60,011 nucleotides of DNA from Oscillospiraceae bacterium (GCA_017624915.1 JAGAMC010000041.1:1-60011), one strand, 5' to 3'; positions 16,277-25,811 are shown, counted from the stretch's first letter. The notes: generated by a model not told the origin, from the letters alone. Numbers and translations are program-made.

Positions 16277-18457
16277 TCAGTATTGATCCACCCAGCCCGT
16301 GATAAGCCATGAGGGGATCAGCCACAGCACCAGATAGACCAGCAGGTTCAGGGCAGACACAGAGCCAAAGGCCCCTACCCCCGTCAGATAGCAGGCCAAC
16401 AGCCCACCCAGTCCGCCGGAGATGCAGGCCAGCACCGCATTCAGGCGCACCGCCCTGCGCAGTCTCCTGCCCGCGATCACCGTCTCGGAGAACGGGTATA
16501 TGCCTTCTCTGCACAGTACACCGGTCAGAACCGAGCTGTGCTCCTGCTGCGCATCGGACAGCTCCCGCCGCCGTTCCACCGGTGGGAAGTCCATCCGGTC
16601 GGCCGCCAGCTTGAACCGCTGACGCAGCATGGCGGGGATAATGTTGAAATCTCTGGTTGCAAGCACCGGGGCCAGCTTCTCCTGCAGCAGACCGGCCACC
16701 GAGGGGAACACCACATCGGGCAGGGAGTAGTTCAGGGCAAAAATACCTGCCAGTTCTCCATCTATGGCGCAGAAGACAGCGTTTCTCACGTTCAGCCCCT
16801 GAGGCAGGGCCACGTCCATCAGACTCATAAAGGCCGCAGACCCTACCAGAACCTGATCCCCGCGGATATTGGCCGACAGACCACCGCCCTCATAGCAGCA
16901 CAGCCTGTCCGCCTGTCTGTAGATTCCGCCCTGTGTGCGCAGCAAATCATTGAACAGTCTGTCCAGTCCGCTGCCTGAGGCCCGGATCAGAGTGGCGGTA
17001 TAGGCCACCACCCGCTCACTGGACCAGTCCCCGAACACCTTAACGCCGTTGAGTGCCACCGCACCGGGCGGGAACAGATCCGTATCGGTCAGGAGGATCC
17101 CATCCCCCCGGCCGGATCGTGCAACGCCCGGCCAGCCCGCCAAAGCCCCGCCGCTGTGTACCAGACGCCTGGCCAGCTTGTGGAAGGGTCTGCTGAAGAT
17201 CAGCGGCGCGGACAGGGCACAGGAAGCGGTAAAGGCCGCAGACATGGACCACAGCAGCCGCTGGGGCTGTCCCGCCACAACGCAGGACAGCAGACACAGC
17301 ACCGTGCACACCACAAAAATCAGCGGACAGACCACCCGGAATATCCGCTGTGCTCCGTCATCGGCCTGGATCTGACTGCCGAATCCCGTGGGTGTTCCGG
17401 CGTGTTTGGTATAGGTGTCCCGACCGTTCCATTTCCCCTCGTCCAATGTCACCAGATAGGGCTCGGTCGATGCCGCCGCTGTGCGGCACGCCAGTCTCAG
17501 GCCCCGCCGCCGGTGATGCTCGCCCTGCATAGCCAGAAACAGCGCCAGAATATTGGGCGCGCAGTAGCCGATCTGCTGTCTGGGCAGCAAGAAGGGGGCA
17601 GTGACGGCATCCGCAAGCGTAAACAGGCAGGCTGCCAGCAGCAGCGTATCCATCCCCAGCCTCAGTTCCCGCAGTCGGCGGACCGTCACCGTCAGCACAT
17701 CGGTGCACAGCAGCATGGAGACGGCCAAAAGTCCGCCACTCAGCCACGATTTGACCGGATAAGTCAGCAGCGGTTGGGCAGGATCATAGGGGTTGGGTAT
17801 GGCAGGAATGGGAAGCACAGGCTCCAACACCAGATACAGTGCAGGCAAAAACAGCAGAAAGACCAGCGCCGTGCGCAGCCTTAACCCTTTCAGCCCCTTG
17901 CCGTACCGTTTGGCCAATTCCTGAGGCGCAACGTCGGGCTGCGCCGGGTCCTGACGGTGCCGGCGCTGCTGTCTGGGCAGGTTTTCTTCCCGGTCAACGC
18001 CGGGGATCAGCTTCTCCATGCGCCGCACTTCGGCGCTGTTGGGCAGATCCTCCTGCTCAAACATCCGCTCGGCATAATCGTCAGCCTTCCGGGACAAAGA
18101 ACGCAGCACCTCAGGGATGGACCGCTTCTTCCCGGGGAACTCCAGCAGGTTGTCTGTCTCTCTGGCGGAACTTTCCTGTTCAGGCTCCGGCCGGGGCTCT
18201 TCCCGGTCCGGTTCCTCCTGCGGCAGCTGCTCCTTTTCCTCCGGCGGGTGAGGATTTGACGGGAAAACCAGCAGATTGTCCTGCTCCTCCTCCCCCTCGT
18301 CAGACAGGGCGACCACACCTTTGGGCTTGCTGCGCTGAGAGTACTCCGCCAGAATATCATCCAGCTCAAAGCCGTCATCCCGAGCGTCGCCCACAAGAGA
18401 ACGCAGCTGAGCAAGCTCAGCATCCTGATTCAGTTTTTTCTCATCGTGTTCGCTCAT
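16277..18457 (-). CDS. degenerate P-type-ATPase-like membrane protein
   Basis: A 726-residue protein that I read as a catalytically dead relative of P1B-type ATPases. Residues 1-190 are cytoplasmic and acidic, with an ELDDILAEY motif (31-39) and two copies of DNLL-x-FP (60-66, 102-108). Four membrane segments follow (about 195-310), then two more (370-420). The stretch SCALSAPLIFSRP then GILLTDTDLFPPG (412-465) matches the position of CPx and DKTGTLT, but the DKTGT sequence is lost. The nucleotide-domain echo GDQVLVGSAAFM (534-544) and the TRDFN echo of TGDN (601-605) follow, then a C-terminal hydrophobic pair. No TGES loop is visible. It lies 28 bases behind rlmB. The function is unknown. 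Confidence 0.7.
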   Translation of the reverse strand: MSEHDEKKLNQDAELAQLRSLVGDARDDGFELDDILAEYSQRSKPKGVVALSDEGEEEQDNLLVFPSNPHPPEEKEQLPQEEPDREEPRPEPEQESSARETDNLLEFPGKKRSIPEVLRSLSRKADDYAERMFEQEDLPNSAEVRRMEKLIPGVDREENLPRQQRRHRQDPAQPDVAPQELAKRYGKGLKGLRLRTALVFLLFLPALYLVLEPVLPIPAIPNPYDPAQPLLTYPVKSWLSGGLLAVSMLLCTDVLTVTVRRLRELRLGMDTLLLAACLFTLADAVTAPFLLPRQQIGYCAPNILALFLAMQGEHHRRRGLRLACRTAAASTEPYLVTLDEGKWNGRDTYTKHAGTPTGFGSQIQADDGAQRIFRVVCPLIFVVCTVLCLLSCVVAGQPQRLLWSMSAAFTASCALSAPLIFSRPFHKLARRLVHSGGALAGWPGVARSGRGDGILLTDTDLFPPGAVALNGVKVFGDWSSERVVAYTATLIRASGSGLDRLFNDLLRTQGGIYRQADRLCCYEGGGLSANIRGDQVLVGSAAFMSLMDVALPQGLNVRNAVFCAIDGELAGIFALNYSLPDVVFPSVAGLLQEKLAPVLATRDFNIIPAMLRQRFKLAADRMDFPPVERRRELSDAQQEHSSVLTGVLCREGIYPFSETVIAGRRLRRAVRLNAVLACISGGLGGLLACYLTGVGAFGSVSALNLLVYLVLWLIPSWLITGWVDQY

Positions 18458-18485
18458 ATCCGGCTCCTTGGCAGATCATGTTCGG

Positions 18486-19268
18486 TCAGTTCAGCCGCTG
18501 ACGCACGGCCTCGTAAAGCAAAATTGCGGCGGCAGCGGATGCGTTCAGGGAGTTGATATGTCCTTTCATGGGAATACTGACTTTAAAGTCGCAGTTTTCC
18601 GCCACAAGGCGGCCCATGCCATCTCCCTCGCTGCCAATGACGATGGCCGCAGGGCCTTTCAGATCCGCCTGATAAAGGGTGGTGCTGCCGTCTGCCGCCG
18701 TACCGAACACCCATACGCCCTCCTCCTTGAGCTGCTTGAGCAAAGAGGGGATATTGGGCACCCGGGCCACCGGCAGATGGGCCACCGCACCGGCAGACGT
18801 CTTGGCCACCACGGCGGTCAGCCCGGCAGAGCGCCGCTTGGGAATGACCACGCCATGGGCGCCCGCACATTCTGCAGTGCGGATGACCGCGCCCAGATTG
18901 TGGGGATCGGACAGCTCGTCACACACCACGATCAGGGGCGCCTCCCCCTTGTCCCGGGCAGCCTGAAGGATGTCCTCCACCGTGGCATACTCCCGCACGG
19001 CCGCCAGCGCGATCACGCCCTGATGGGAGTGGGTGCGGCTCATACCGTCCAGCTTGCGCCGGTCGGCATCCACCACCACGATCCCCTTTTCCCGGGCGGA
19101 GGAGGCAATGTGCCCCAGTGTGGCATCCGTTTCGCCCTTCATAATAAAAATCTTGTCAATGGTCACGCCGGCACGCAGGGCTTCAATGACTGCGTTGCGG
19201 CCTTCGATCACGCCGTCATTTTCCGCTTCCACGGGCGCTGACCGGCGCAGAGGAGTGCGTTCTTTCAT
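18486..19268 (-). CDS. rlmB: 23S rRNA 2'-O-methyltransferase, RlmB/TrmH type
   Basis: A SPOUT-class 2'-O-ribose methyltransferase. The N-terminal substrate-binding domain (EGRNAVIEALRAG) is followed by the knot with LSDPHNLGAVIRTAECAGAHGVV, IGSEGDGMGRLV and the C-terminal IPMKGHINSLNASAAAAILLYE. RlmB methylates G2251 of 23S rRNA in E. coli; clostridial members of this group are annotated RlmB by similarity. I chose the ATG six bases after GGAGG rather than an upstream TTG. A TATAAT lies upstream at about 19340 with a poor -35. It leads the operon that contains the pseudo-ATPase gene. Confidence 0.93.
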   Translation of the reverse strand: MKERTPLRRSAPVEAENDGVIEGRNAVIEALRAGVTIDKIFIMKGETDATLGHIASSAREKGIVVVDADRRKLDGMSRTHSHQGVIALAAVREYATVEDILQAARDKGEAPLIVVCDELSDPHNLGAVIRTAECAGAHGVVIPKRRSAGLTAVVAKTSAGAVAHLPVARVPNIPSLLKQLKEEGVWVFGTAADGSTTLYQADLKGPAAIVIGSEGDGMGRLVAENCDFKVSIPMKGHINSLNASAAAAILLYEAVRQRLN

Positions 19269-19452
19269 AGTGACCTCCAAACCTCCACTCCATGGCAGAG
19301 TGGCGGTGATCTCGATCGACCCGAATTACGCATGGTCGAATACAGTAATTATACCACAAGCTCTCTTTCGGCGGAAGTGGAAAATCACGCAAACAGAAAA
19401 CTTTGAAAAATCTCCGCCGCACACCCGTTACAGAAAGTTTACAGTGCGTTCC

Positions 19453-19481
19453 TTGTTTTTCCCTGCAGGTTGTGGTATGAT
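19453..19481 (+). promoter_or_regulatory. ftsH promoter
   Basis: TTGTTT and TATGAT with a 17-base spacer. A second TATAAT (19497 region) lacks a well-spaced -35. The remaining approximately 180 bases back to rlmB hold only the rlmB promoter region. Confidence 0.5.
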
Positions 19482-19551
19482 GCTCATGACTTTTATATAA
19501 TGAGAACAGCTTTTATCCGGGCTGTATATAAAACAGGAGGATCTGCTCCAT

Positions 19552-21663
19552 ATGAAACAGCAAAAAGGAAATAAAAAAAAGCCAAATGGTATCATGGGCC
19601 TTGTCAGCATCGTGTGCTGGGCACTGTTCCTGACCGTGATCTTCAACAGCTGCACATCCATGTATGCCGACGCCAACAGCGTAAAGGTGGACTATTCCAC
19701 CTTCCGCACTTGGGTGGAGGAAGACAAGGTGGCTTTCGTCCATCTGGGGCCCACCCGGCATACCATCACCCTGAAAGAGGGGGTAGAGGTGGATCTGGGC
19801 GAGGAACACGAACAGCAGAACACCCTCATCTCCATCTTCGGCAAAGAGGGTATCGAGGTGGAGTATTACACCCCCGTTCTCTCTGAGTACGATGCCCTTC
19901 TGATCCCCCTGCTGGAGGAGCACAATGTAGAATACACCAGCGACGAGGTGGCGGGAATGTCCATTCTGGACATCCTGCTCAGCTTCCTGCCCATGCTGCT
20001 CACGGTGGGCCTGTTCTTCTTCATGTTCCGCGGGATCGGCGGAAAGGGCGGCGGCATGGGCGGCATCGGCGGCGTGGGCAAGGCCAACGCCAAGGTCTAT
20101 GTGGAGCGTTCCACCGGTGTGACCTTTGCCGATGTGGCCGGTCAGGACGAGGCCAAGGAGTCCCTGCAGGAGATCATCGACATTCTCCACAACCCCAGCA
20201 AGTATACCGAGATCGGCGCAAAGCTGCCCAAGGGCGCTTTGCTGGTGGGCCCTCCGGGCACGGGCAAGACCCTGCTTGCCAAGGCGGTAGCCGGCGAGGC
20301 GGGCGTCCCCTTCTTCTCCATCAGCGGCTCGGACTTCGTGGAGATGTTCGTGGGCGTAGGCGCCAGCCGTGTGCGCGACCTGTTCAAGGAAGCGGCCAAA
20401 ATGGCCCCCTGCATCATCTTCATCGATGAGATCGATACCATCGGCAAAAGCCGTGATAACCGCATGGGCGGCAACGACGAGCGGGAGCAGACCCTCAACC
20501 AGCTGCTGGCCGAGCTGGACGGCTTCGACCCCACCAAGGGTGTCATTGTCCTGGCCGCCACCAACCGTCCCGAGGTGCTGGATAAGGCTCTGCTGCGCCC
20601 CGGCCGCTTCGACCGCCGCATCACCATCGACCGGCCCAATCTGGCCGGCCGCCTTGCCACCCTGCAGGTGCACACCCGCAAGATCAAGCTGGCCGAGGAT
20701 GTGGACCTGAAAAAGATCGCCCTTGCCACCGCCGGCTGCGTGGGCGCTGACCTTGCAAACCTCACCAACGAGGCCGCCCTGCGCGCCGTGCGCCATGGCC
20801 GCCGCTTCGTCAATCAGGAAGATCTGCTGGCCTCCTTTGAATTTGTCATCGCCGGCAGCGAAAAGAAAAACTCCGTGCTCACCGCCTTCGAGCGCAAGCT
20901 GGTGGCCTACCACGAGGTGGGTCACGCCATGGTGGCCTATAAGCAGAAAAACGCCGAGCCGGTGCAGAAGATCACCATCGTCCCCCATACCGAGGGCAGT
21001 CTGGGCTACACCCTGCTTATGCCCGAGGAGGATAAGACCAACCTGCGCACCAAGGAAGAGCTTATGGCCAAGATCGCCGTGTCCATGGGTGGCCGTGCCG
21101 CCGAGCAGGTGGTTCTGGACACCATGACCAACGGTGCCTCTCAGGACATTCAGGAGGCCACCAACATCGCCCGCAACATGGTGGCCATGTTCGGCATGAG
21201 CGAGGAGTTCGGCATGATGGCCCTTGGCTCCGTGCGCAATCAGTATCTGGACGGCGGCTACGGCCTTGACTGTGCTCAGGATACCGCCGCTGTTATGGAT
21301 AAAGAAGTCAAGCTCATCCTTGACGCCTGTTACGCCGACGCCGTCAAGGTCATCGAGGAAAATCTGGACGACATGCACAAGGTGGTATCCTACCTGCTGG
21401 ATAAGGAGACCATCACCGGCGGCGAAATGGTGGCCATCATTGAAGGCCGTGACCCCGCGCTGGTGGAGGACGCCTATGCCTCCACTCGTTCCAAGGCCCG
21501 CCTGACCGGGGACATCGAGCCCCCCGCCCGAAACATCCACATGGTGAGCGAGCCGATCCCCGCCCCTGTTCAGGAAGAGCCTTCCGCTGAGCAGGAGCCC
21601 GAACCCGAACAGACTCAGCCCGAAGCACCTCAGGGCGATACACCGGAGGAGCCCCAGTCATGA
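19552..21663 (+). CDS. ftsH: ATP-dependent zinc metalloprotease FtsH
   Basis: A membrane-anchored AAA+ protease that degrades misassembled membrane proteins and short-lived cytoplasmic regulators. Two membrane segments (about 16-33 and 138-160) flank an extracytoplasmic domain. A glycine-rich linker follows, then the AAA module with Walker A GPPGTGKT (233-240), Walker B IIFIDEID and the second region of homology (RPGRFDRRI). The zinc site is HEVGH (454-458). The last ~60 residues are a Pro/Glu-rich tail. Length 703 is normal. The start ATG has an AGGAGG 11 bases upstream. The downstream DUF1294 gene overlaps its stop by four bases. Confidence 0.97.
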   Translation: MKQQKGNKKKPNGIMGLVSIVCWALFLTVIFNSCTSMYADANSVKVDYSTFRTWVEEDKVAFVHLGPTRHTITLKEGVEVDLGEEHEQQNTLISIFGKEGIEVEYYTPVLSEYDALLIPLLEEHNVEYTSDEVAGMSILDILLSFLPMLLTVGLFFFMFRGIGGKGGGMGGIGGVGKANAKVYVERSTGVTFADVAGQDEAKESLQEIIDILHNPSKYTEIGAKLPKGALLVGPPGTGKTLLAKAVAGEAGVPFFSISGSDFVEMFVGVGASRVRDLFKEAAKMAPCIIFIDEIDTIGKSRDNRMGGNDEREQTLNQLLAELDGFDPTKGVIVLAATNRPEVLDKALLRPGRFDRRITIDRPNLAGRLATLQVHTRKIKLAEDVDLKKIALATAGCVGADLANLTNEAALRAVRHGRRFVNQEDLLASFEFVIAGSEKKNSVLTAFERKLVAYHEVGHAMVAYKQKNAEPVQKITIVPHTEGSLGYTLLMPEEDKTNLRTKEELMAKIAVSMGGRAAEQVVLDTMTNGASQDIQEATNIARNMVAMFGMSEEFGMMALGSVRNQYLDGGYGLDCAQDTAAVMDKEVKLILDACYADAVKVIEENLDDMHKVVSYLLDKETITGGEMVAIIEGRDPALVEDAYASTRSKARLTGDIEPPARNIHMVSEPIPAPVQEEPSAEQEPEPEQTQPEAPQGDTPEEPQS

Positions 21664-21935
21664 ACCTTCCCGCAGAGCCGCTGGCAGTCTGGCTGCTGAG
21701 TGTCAATCTGGCCGCCTTCGCCCTGATGGGCGCGGATAAATACCGGGCCAGACGAAATATGTGGCGCATCCCGGAAAAGACGCTGTTTCTTCCCGCCTTT
21801 CTGGGCGGGACTCCGGGAGCGATCCTGGGTATGCGGCTGTTCCGCCATAAGACCCGTCACCGAAAATTCCGATACGGTTTGCCCTCCCTGCTGACCGTAC
21901 AGCTTGCAGCCGCCGGGTGGTATCTCCTGTCTTAA
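21660..21935 (+). CDS. DUF1294 membrane protein
   Basis: A 91-residue protein with two or three hydrophobic segments, recognised by the family's pattern ADKYRARRNMWRIPE, then FLPAFLGGTPGAILGMRLFRHKTRH. DUF1294 proteins are of unknown function and are sometimes fused to a cold-shock domain; there is none here. The ATG overlaps the ftsH stop (ATGA), so it is translated from the ftsH message. A long U-rich hairpin terminator follows directly. Confidence 0.9.
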   Translation: MNLPAEPLAVWLLSVNLAAFALMGADKYRARRNMWRIPEKTLFLPAFLGGTPGAILGMRLFRHKTRHRKFRYGLPSLLTVQLAAAGWYLLS

Positions 21936-21939
21936 CCAC

Positions 21940-21981
21940 AAAAAATATCCATCTCTGATTTTACAGAGATGGATATTTTTT
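21940..21981. terminator. bidirectional terminator
   Basis: 17-bp stem (AAAAATATCCATCTCTG and complement), loop ATTTTA, with A- and T-runs on both sides, between the convergent DUF1294 and FUSC genes. Confidence 0.9.
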
Positions 21982-22522
21982 ATTCTTCGGTCTTTCCTCT
22001 GCGCAGCGGTGCCATCCAGCGCTCCAACCGCTCCCGGGGCAGCAGCAGGTTAATAGCAAGGGCCACCACCACACCGATACCCGTATCCAGCATGCGGTTC
22101 AGGGAGTAGGAAATATACGTGTCCACCGGCGTGTTGAACAGGATGATGCACAGCACCACGCCCCCGGGCTGGATCCCGCCCGGCCACTGGAACAGGCGGC
22201 TGAAAATGATCAGCAGCACCACACCGACAAACAGCATCAGCATCATCAGCAAATGGGTCTGCCCGTCAGGATAGAAGCACAGGTACAGCCGAAACAGCGC
22301 CATGCCGATAAAACCGCCGATAATGGTGCCAAACAGCCGGTTTCCACCGTTGAGCCAGGAATTTCCCATATCGCTGCCAAGGCCGAAAATGGCCCCGATA
22401 CAGGCAAAGGTGGGATTGCGTTCAAATGGAAAGTAGAGCAGCGCGCACAGCGTTGCCGCCAATGCAGTTTTGATGTTGCGCATGCCCACATGAAAATACG
22501 AGTGATTTTCCGGTTTGTTCAC
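21980..22522 (-). CDS. FUSC/aromatic acid exporter-like membrane protein
   Basis: A 180-residue protein with an N-terminal MRNIKTALAATLCALLYF segment typical of the DUF939/FUSC (aromatic acid exporter) family, followed by four or so more membrane helices and a short basic cytoplasmic tail. It is about half the length of two-domain members, containing only the membrane part. The GTG start has a poor ribosome binding site, so the start could be the internal ATG 13 codons on. It follows the LysR gene by 52 bases on the same strand, hinting that the regulator and this putative exporter form one unit. The substrate is unknown. Confidence 0.75.
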   Translation of the reverse strand: MNKPENHSYFHVGMRNIKTALAATLCALLYFPFERNPTFACIGAIFGLGSDMGNSWLNGGNRLFGTIIGGFIGMALFRLYLCFYPDGQTHLLMMLMLFVGVVLLIIFSRLFQWPGGIQPGGVVLCIILFNTPVDTYISYSLNRMLDTGIGVVVALAINLLLPRERLERWMAPLRRGKTEE

Positions 22523-22574
22523 CGTTCAGGACTTCTTTCTGTTGTTATTTGCGCCGCCGGCGCTTTATGAAATC

Positions 22575-23450
22575 TTAACACGAAGTTTCCGATTGGGCAA
22601 GCATTTCCTGCTCAAATGCATCCACCAGCATGTGGTAAAAGGTATCCACATATTTTGGCTCGTTTGCGTTTTTGCGGCAGTAGATGCAGATCTCCCGGCT
22701 GTAGTCCCCCACCCGGTGCAGCTCCACCTCCTGAGAAAACTGCCCGCGCCAGGATAGTGCGGGAACAAAGGCGATGCCCAGTCCCGCCTCCACACATTTG
22801 CGCACGTAGACCGGATCTTCCCCCTGCAGCGCGATCCGGGGCTTAAAACCCAAATCCCTGCAGATCTCCTGTGTCATCATATGCATGCTGTAATTGGCGC
22901 TCATGGCAATAAAAGGCTTGTCCCCAAGGCTTTCCCCAGAGAAGCCGTCCGCCGGTGCAAGCAGTCCCTTCCGCGCCGCCAGAACGATTTGCTCCCGAAA
23001 CGCGCGCATCCTGACAAAATCCCCGTGGGCAAACGTACCGTCCGAAACGATCAGATCAAAATCATCGCTCTGGGTGTGGTCACCATGCTCGGCTATGATA
23101 TTCACGCTGGGATGCTGGCTTTGAAACGTGGATACCGCCTGCATCACGATCCTGCGGCTGATTCGGATCTCAAGCCGCAGTGCCCCCTCTTCCGCGCCGC
23201 CCCGGGCCTCCCGTTCTGCTTGCCGGATCAATTCCAGCGCGCTGCTGACCTGCCGGTAAAAAGTCTCTCCCCTGCCGTTCAGCTCCACTCGGTTGGCATT
23301 CCGGTCAAACAGGGTCACCCCAAGCTCATTCTCCAACCGCTTGATACTCTGAGAAATATTGGACGGCGGCACTCCGTACCGTTTTGCCGTCCGGGAAAAA
23401 TTCTGTGTGGATGCCGCATCGCAAAAATATGTCAGCTGCAGCAGTTCCAT
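22575..23450 (-). CDS. LysR-family transcriptional regulator
   Basis: An N-terminal winged helix-turn-helix (LQLTYFCDAASTQNFSRTA, then SQSIKRLENELGVTLFDR) and a C-terminal two-lobed effector-binding domain define a LysR regulator of 291 residues. The start ATG has GAGAGGG upstream. It is transcribed away from the PQ-loop-like gene at 23573 across an AT-rich 122-base region, the usual geometry for LysR control of a divergent target, and toward the FUSC gene. The effector cannot be predicted. Confidence 0.92.
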   Translation of the reverse strand: MELLQLTYFCDAASTQNFSRTAKRYGVPPSNISQSIKRLENELGVTLFDRNANRVELNGRGETFYRQVSSALELIRQAEREARGGAEEGALRLEIRISRRIVMQAVSTFQSQHPSVNIIAEHGDHTQSDDFDLIVSDGTFAHGDFVRMRAFREQIVLAARKGLLAPADGFSGESLGDKPFIAMSANYSMHMMTQEICRDLGFKPRIALQGEDPVYVRKCVEAGLGIAFVPALSWRGQFSQEVELHRVGDYSREICIYCRKNANEPKYVDTFYHMLVDAFEQEMLAQSETSC

Positions 23451-23572
23451 TTCAATTCCCTCTCTTCTTTACTGTAACTCTCATCATATAGTTTATTACA
23501 TTATCTAATGGTTTGCAATATAGTATTTTTATGATAAGATAAATTCATCAACACCGAAAAGGAAAATATAGA

Positions 23573-23872
23573 ATGTCAGAAATTCTTGAAACGATCATGA
23601 TCGTCAGCTTTGGTGCCTCCTGGCCCATGAACCTGCTGAATTCCTATAAGGCCCGCACCGCTAAAGGCAAGAGTCTTGGTTTCCTGTGCTTAGTGGAGTT
23701 CGGCTACATGGTCGGCGCTGTCTCCAAACTAACGGATGCGGCCTATATGGCCCAGTTTTCCAGCAAATGGTATGTGCTGTTCTTCTACGTGCTCAACTTG
23801 TTGATGGTGGGTGCCGACCTGCTTCTGTACGCCCGCAACAAGAAGCTGGACAAGCTGGCTGCCGCCAAATAA
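23573..23872 (+). CDS. small PQ-loop/SemiSWEET-like membrane protein
   Basis: A 99-residue protein with three predicted membrane helices (about 5-22, 35-55, 65-88). The segment ASWPMNLLNSYKARTAKGKS, followed by SLGFL, resembles the first repeat of PQ-loop proteins, with Pro-Met in place of Pro-Gln and the conserved (K)GKSLGFL turn. SemiSWEET sugar transporters have the same three-helix size and act as dimers. The substrate and the assignment are uncertain. It is divergent from the LysR regulator and ends in its own terminator, so it is likely the regulator's target. Confidence 0.65.
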   Translation: MSEILETIMIVSFGASWPMNLLNSYKARTAKGKSLGFLCLVEFGYMVGAVSKLTDAAYMAQFSSKWYVLFFYVLNLLMVGADLLLYARNKKLDKLAAAK

Positions 23873-23889
23873 TCTGTCCCAACACGCCG

Positions 23890-23924
23890 CAGCCGGCGCA
23901 GGCGTTCCCTGCGCCGGCTGTTTT
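23890..23924 (+). terminator. terminator of the PQ-loop-like gene
   Basis: 12-bp stem CAGCCGGCGCAG/CTGCGCCGGCTG followed by TTTT. Confidence 0.85.
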
Positions 23925-23956
23925 CATTCCACTCGTTTGAGAAAGGATTTTTCTCC

Positions 23957-24628
23957 ATGTTCGAACTGAAAGTACCTGACCTACGCCGTTATGAAAATAC
24001 CATTCTGGCCTATGAGAGCGATCCTGTTCTGACCGGCCGCATTATCTTTTACGGATCCTCCGGCTTTACCCGCTGGAAGCCCAAGTTTGATCACCGTCCT
24101 CTGGAGGAAGATATCCTCATGAAGGACGGCTCCCCCGCCGCCCTCAACCACGGTTTCGGCGGCAGCACCATTGAAGAGGGACTTTACTACTACGACCGCA
24201 TGATCAAGCCCTATGCCCCCCGCGCCATCGTGCTGCGCTTCTACCCCAACGATATCAGCTTTGGCTACTCCCCTGCCGAGGTGGTGTACCTGCTGGCCCA
24301 GTTCTGCAGCCGCGCCCGGGCGGACTTCCCCGGCATAAAGCTGTATCTGTGCGACGCCATGCCCCACAAGCGCTACATCAACAACACCCTGTGGCAGAAC
24401 AATGCCAAGCTGTATAACCGCATCCTGCGGGAGTACTGCGACGCCAACGACGACTGCACCTACGTCTGCCAGTCCGGCTGGCACGGCTTCTATAACGACC
24501 CCGCCGACGCCGGCGACTACTCCAAGGTCCGCACGGACATCTGGGTAGAGGACGAGATGCACCTGACACAGGAGGGTTACGACATCTACCGCGACCTGTT
24601 CCTGAACGCACTGGACGATATTCTGTAA
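23957..24628 (+). CDS. SGNH/GDSL-type hydrolase
   Basis: A 223-residue cytoplasmic SGNH-fold esterase. Block I is YGSSGFTRW (nucleophile Ser), the glycine block is NHGFGGSTIEEGL, the Asn block is FYPNDISFGY, and the C-terminal Asp-x-x-His is represented by DEMHLTQEGYDIY. No signal peptide is present. The gene is followed at 14 bases by a NagA-like amidohydrolase, so the two may act in turn on the same acylated sugar. The substrate is not recognisable. The start has AAAGGATT upstream. Confidence 0.88.
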   Translation: MFELKVPDLRRYENTILAYESDPVLTGRIIFYGSSGFTRWKPKFDHRPLEEDILMKDGSPAALNHGFGGSTIEEGLYYYDRMIKPYAPRAIVLRFYPNDISFGYSPAEVVYLLAQFCSRARADFPGIKLYLCDAMPHKRYINNTLWQNNAKLYNRILREYCDANDDCTYVCQSGWHGFYNDPADAGDYSKVRTDIWVEDEMHLTQEGYDIYRDLFLNALDDIL

Positions 24629-24642
24629 TAGGAGTGAATGAT

Positions 24643-25788
24643 ATGCTCGCCATCATCAATGCAGAGCTGGTCATGCGTGACCACCTGATCCCCGATGCCG
24701 TACTGCTGATTGAAGACGATCTGATCGCCGGCTATGGCGAAATGCGCACCACCCCCATCCCTGAGGACTGCGAGATCATCGATGCCAAGGGCCTTTACGT
24801 GGGCCCCGGTCTGGTGGACATCCACACCCATACCGGCGGTGAGTACCGCCTGTGGCAGAACCCCATTCCTGCCGCCCAGTACCATCTCAAGCACGGCATT
24901 ACCTCCCTGCTGCCCACTTCCTACCCCCGCATGACCAGGGATGAGTACATCCAGATGGGCGAGAACATCCGTCAGGCCATGGCCGCCCCCGAAGGAAAGA
25001 ACATCGCCGGTATGTACATGGAAGGCCCTTATATCAATCCCAAGTACGGCTCCAACCGGGCCGCCAACCCCTGGAACAACAAGCCCATCGTGGCCGAAGA
25101 CTTCGAACCCATTATCGAGGCCTGTAAGGATAACGCTCTGGTGTGGGGTCTTGATCCCGAGCAGGAGAACGTGCTGGCCTTTGTCAAGGCCGCTAAAAAG
25201 GCCAACCCCGATGTGCGCTTCGCTGTCACCCATTCCGAGGCCACCCCGCAGCAGATCGAGTCTCTCATGCCCTACGGCCTGTGCATCGGCACCCACCACA
25301 CCAACGCTACCGGCACGATTGTCAACTACCCCGAGTGCCGCGGCGTGTGCGTGGACGAGGCGGTGAACTATAACGACGGCATCTACGCCGAGATCATCTC
25401 CGACAGCTGCGGTATCCATGTGGACCCCTACATGCAGCGTCTGGTCCGCAAGATCAAGGGCGACGACAAGATTATCCTGATCTCTGACCGCAGCTACGCC
25501 GACCAGCCCAACCCTCCCGGCTACGAGCACGTGCACGACATCAACTTCGACAAGTGGGGCGACATCGCCGGCTCCAAGCTGACGCTGGACGTGGCCTGCC
25601 GCAACTGGATGAAGCACACGGGTGCTTCCCTTGTGGACACCTTCCGGGTGGCCTCCCTCAACCCCGCCCGGGCCGTGGGTCTCAACGACCGCGGCGAGAT
25701 CGCAGCAGGCAAGCGTGCCGACCTGATCATCATCGACCATAAGATGAATGTCTCCACCGTCATTCTGGCCGGCAAGGTCTGCGAGTAA
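24643..25788 (+). CDS. NagA-like amidohydrolase
   Basis: An amidohydrolase-superfamily protein (381 residues) close to N-acetylglucosamine-6-phosphate deacetylase. The metal site HTHTGGE follows the characteristic AKGLYVGPGLVDIH, and MEGPYINPKYG corresponds to NagA's EGPF region. The C-terminal SLNPARAVGLNDRGEIAAGKRADL block is typical. The stretch equivalent to HLFNAM is GTHHTNATG, so the substrate pocket differs from classical NagA. The ATG at 24643 is eight bases after AGGAG and is preferred to an upstream GTG. It is paired with the SGNH hydrolase; no nagB is nearby. Confidence 0.8.
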   Translation: MLAIINAELVMRDHLIPDAVLLIEDDLIAGYGEMRTTPIPEDCEIIDAKGLYVGPGLVDIHTHTGGEYRLWQNPIPAAQYHLKHGITSLLPTSYPRMTRDEYIQMGENIRQAMAAPEGKNIAGMYMEGPYINPKYGSNRAANPWNNKPIVAEDFEPIIEACKDNALVWGLDPEQENVLAFVKAAKKANPDVRFAVTHSEATPQQIESLMPYGLCIGTHHTNATGTIVNYPECRGVCVDEAVNYNDGIYAEIISDSCGIHVDPYMQRLVRKIKGDDKIILISDRSYADQPNPPGYEHVHDINFDKWGDIAGSKLTLDVACRNWMKHTGASLVDTFRVASLNPARAVGLNDRGEIAAGKRADLIIIDHKMNVSTVILAGKVCE

Positions 25789-25811
25789 CTTCGACACACC
25801 GCATTTGCAAC

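Noticed and set aside
19513-21540. 675-codon minus-strand open frame
   Set aside because: Antisense shadow of ftsH; rich in Gly and His, with no domain.
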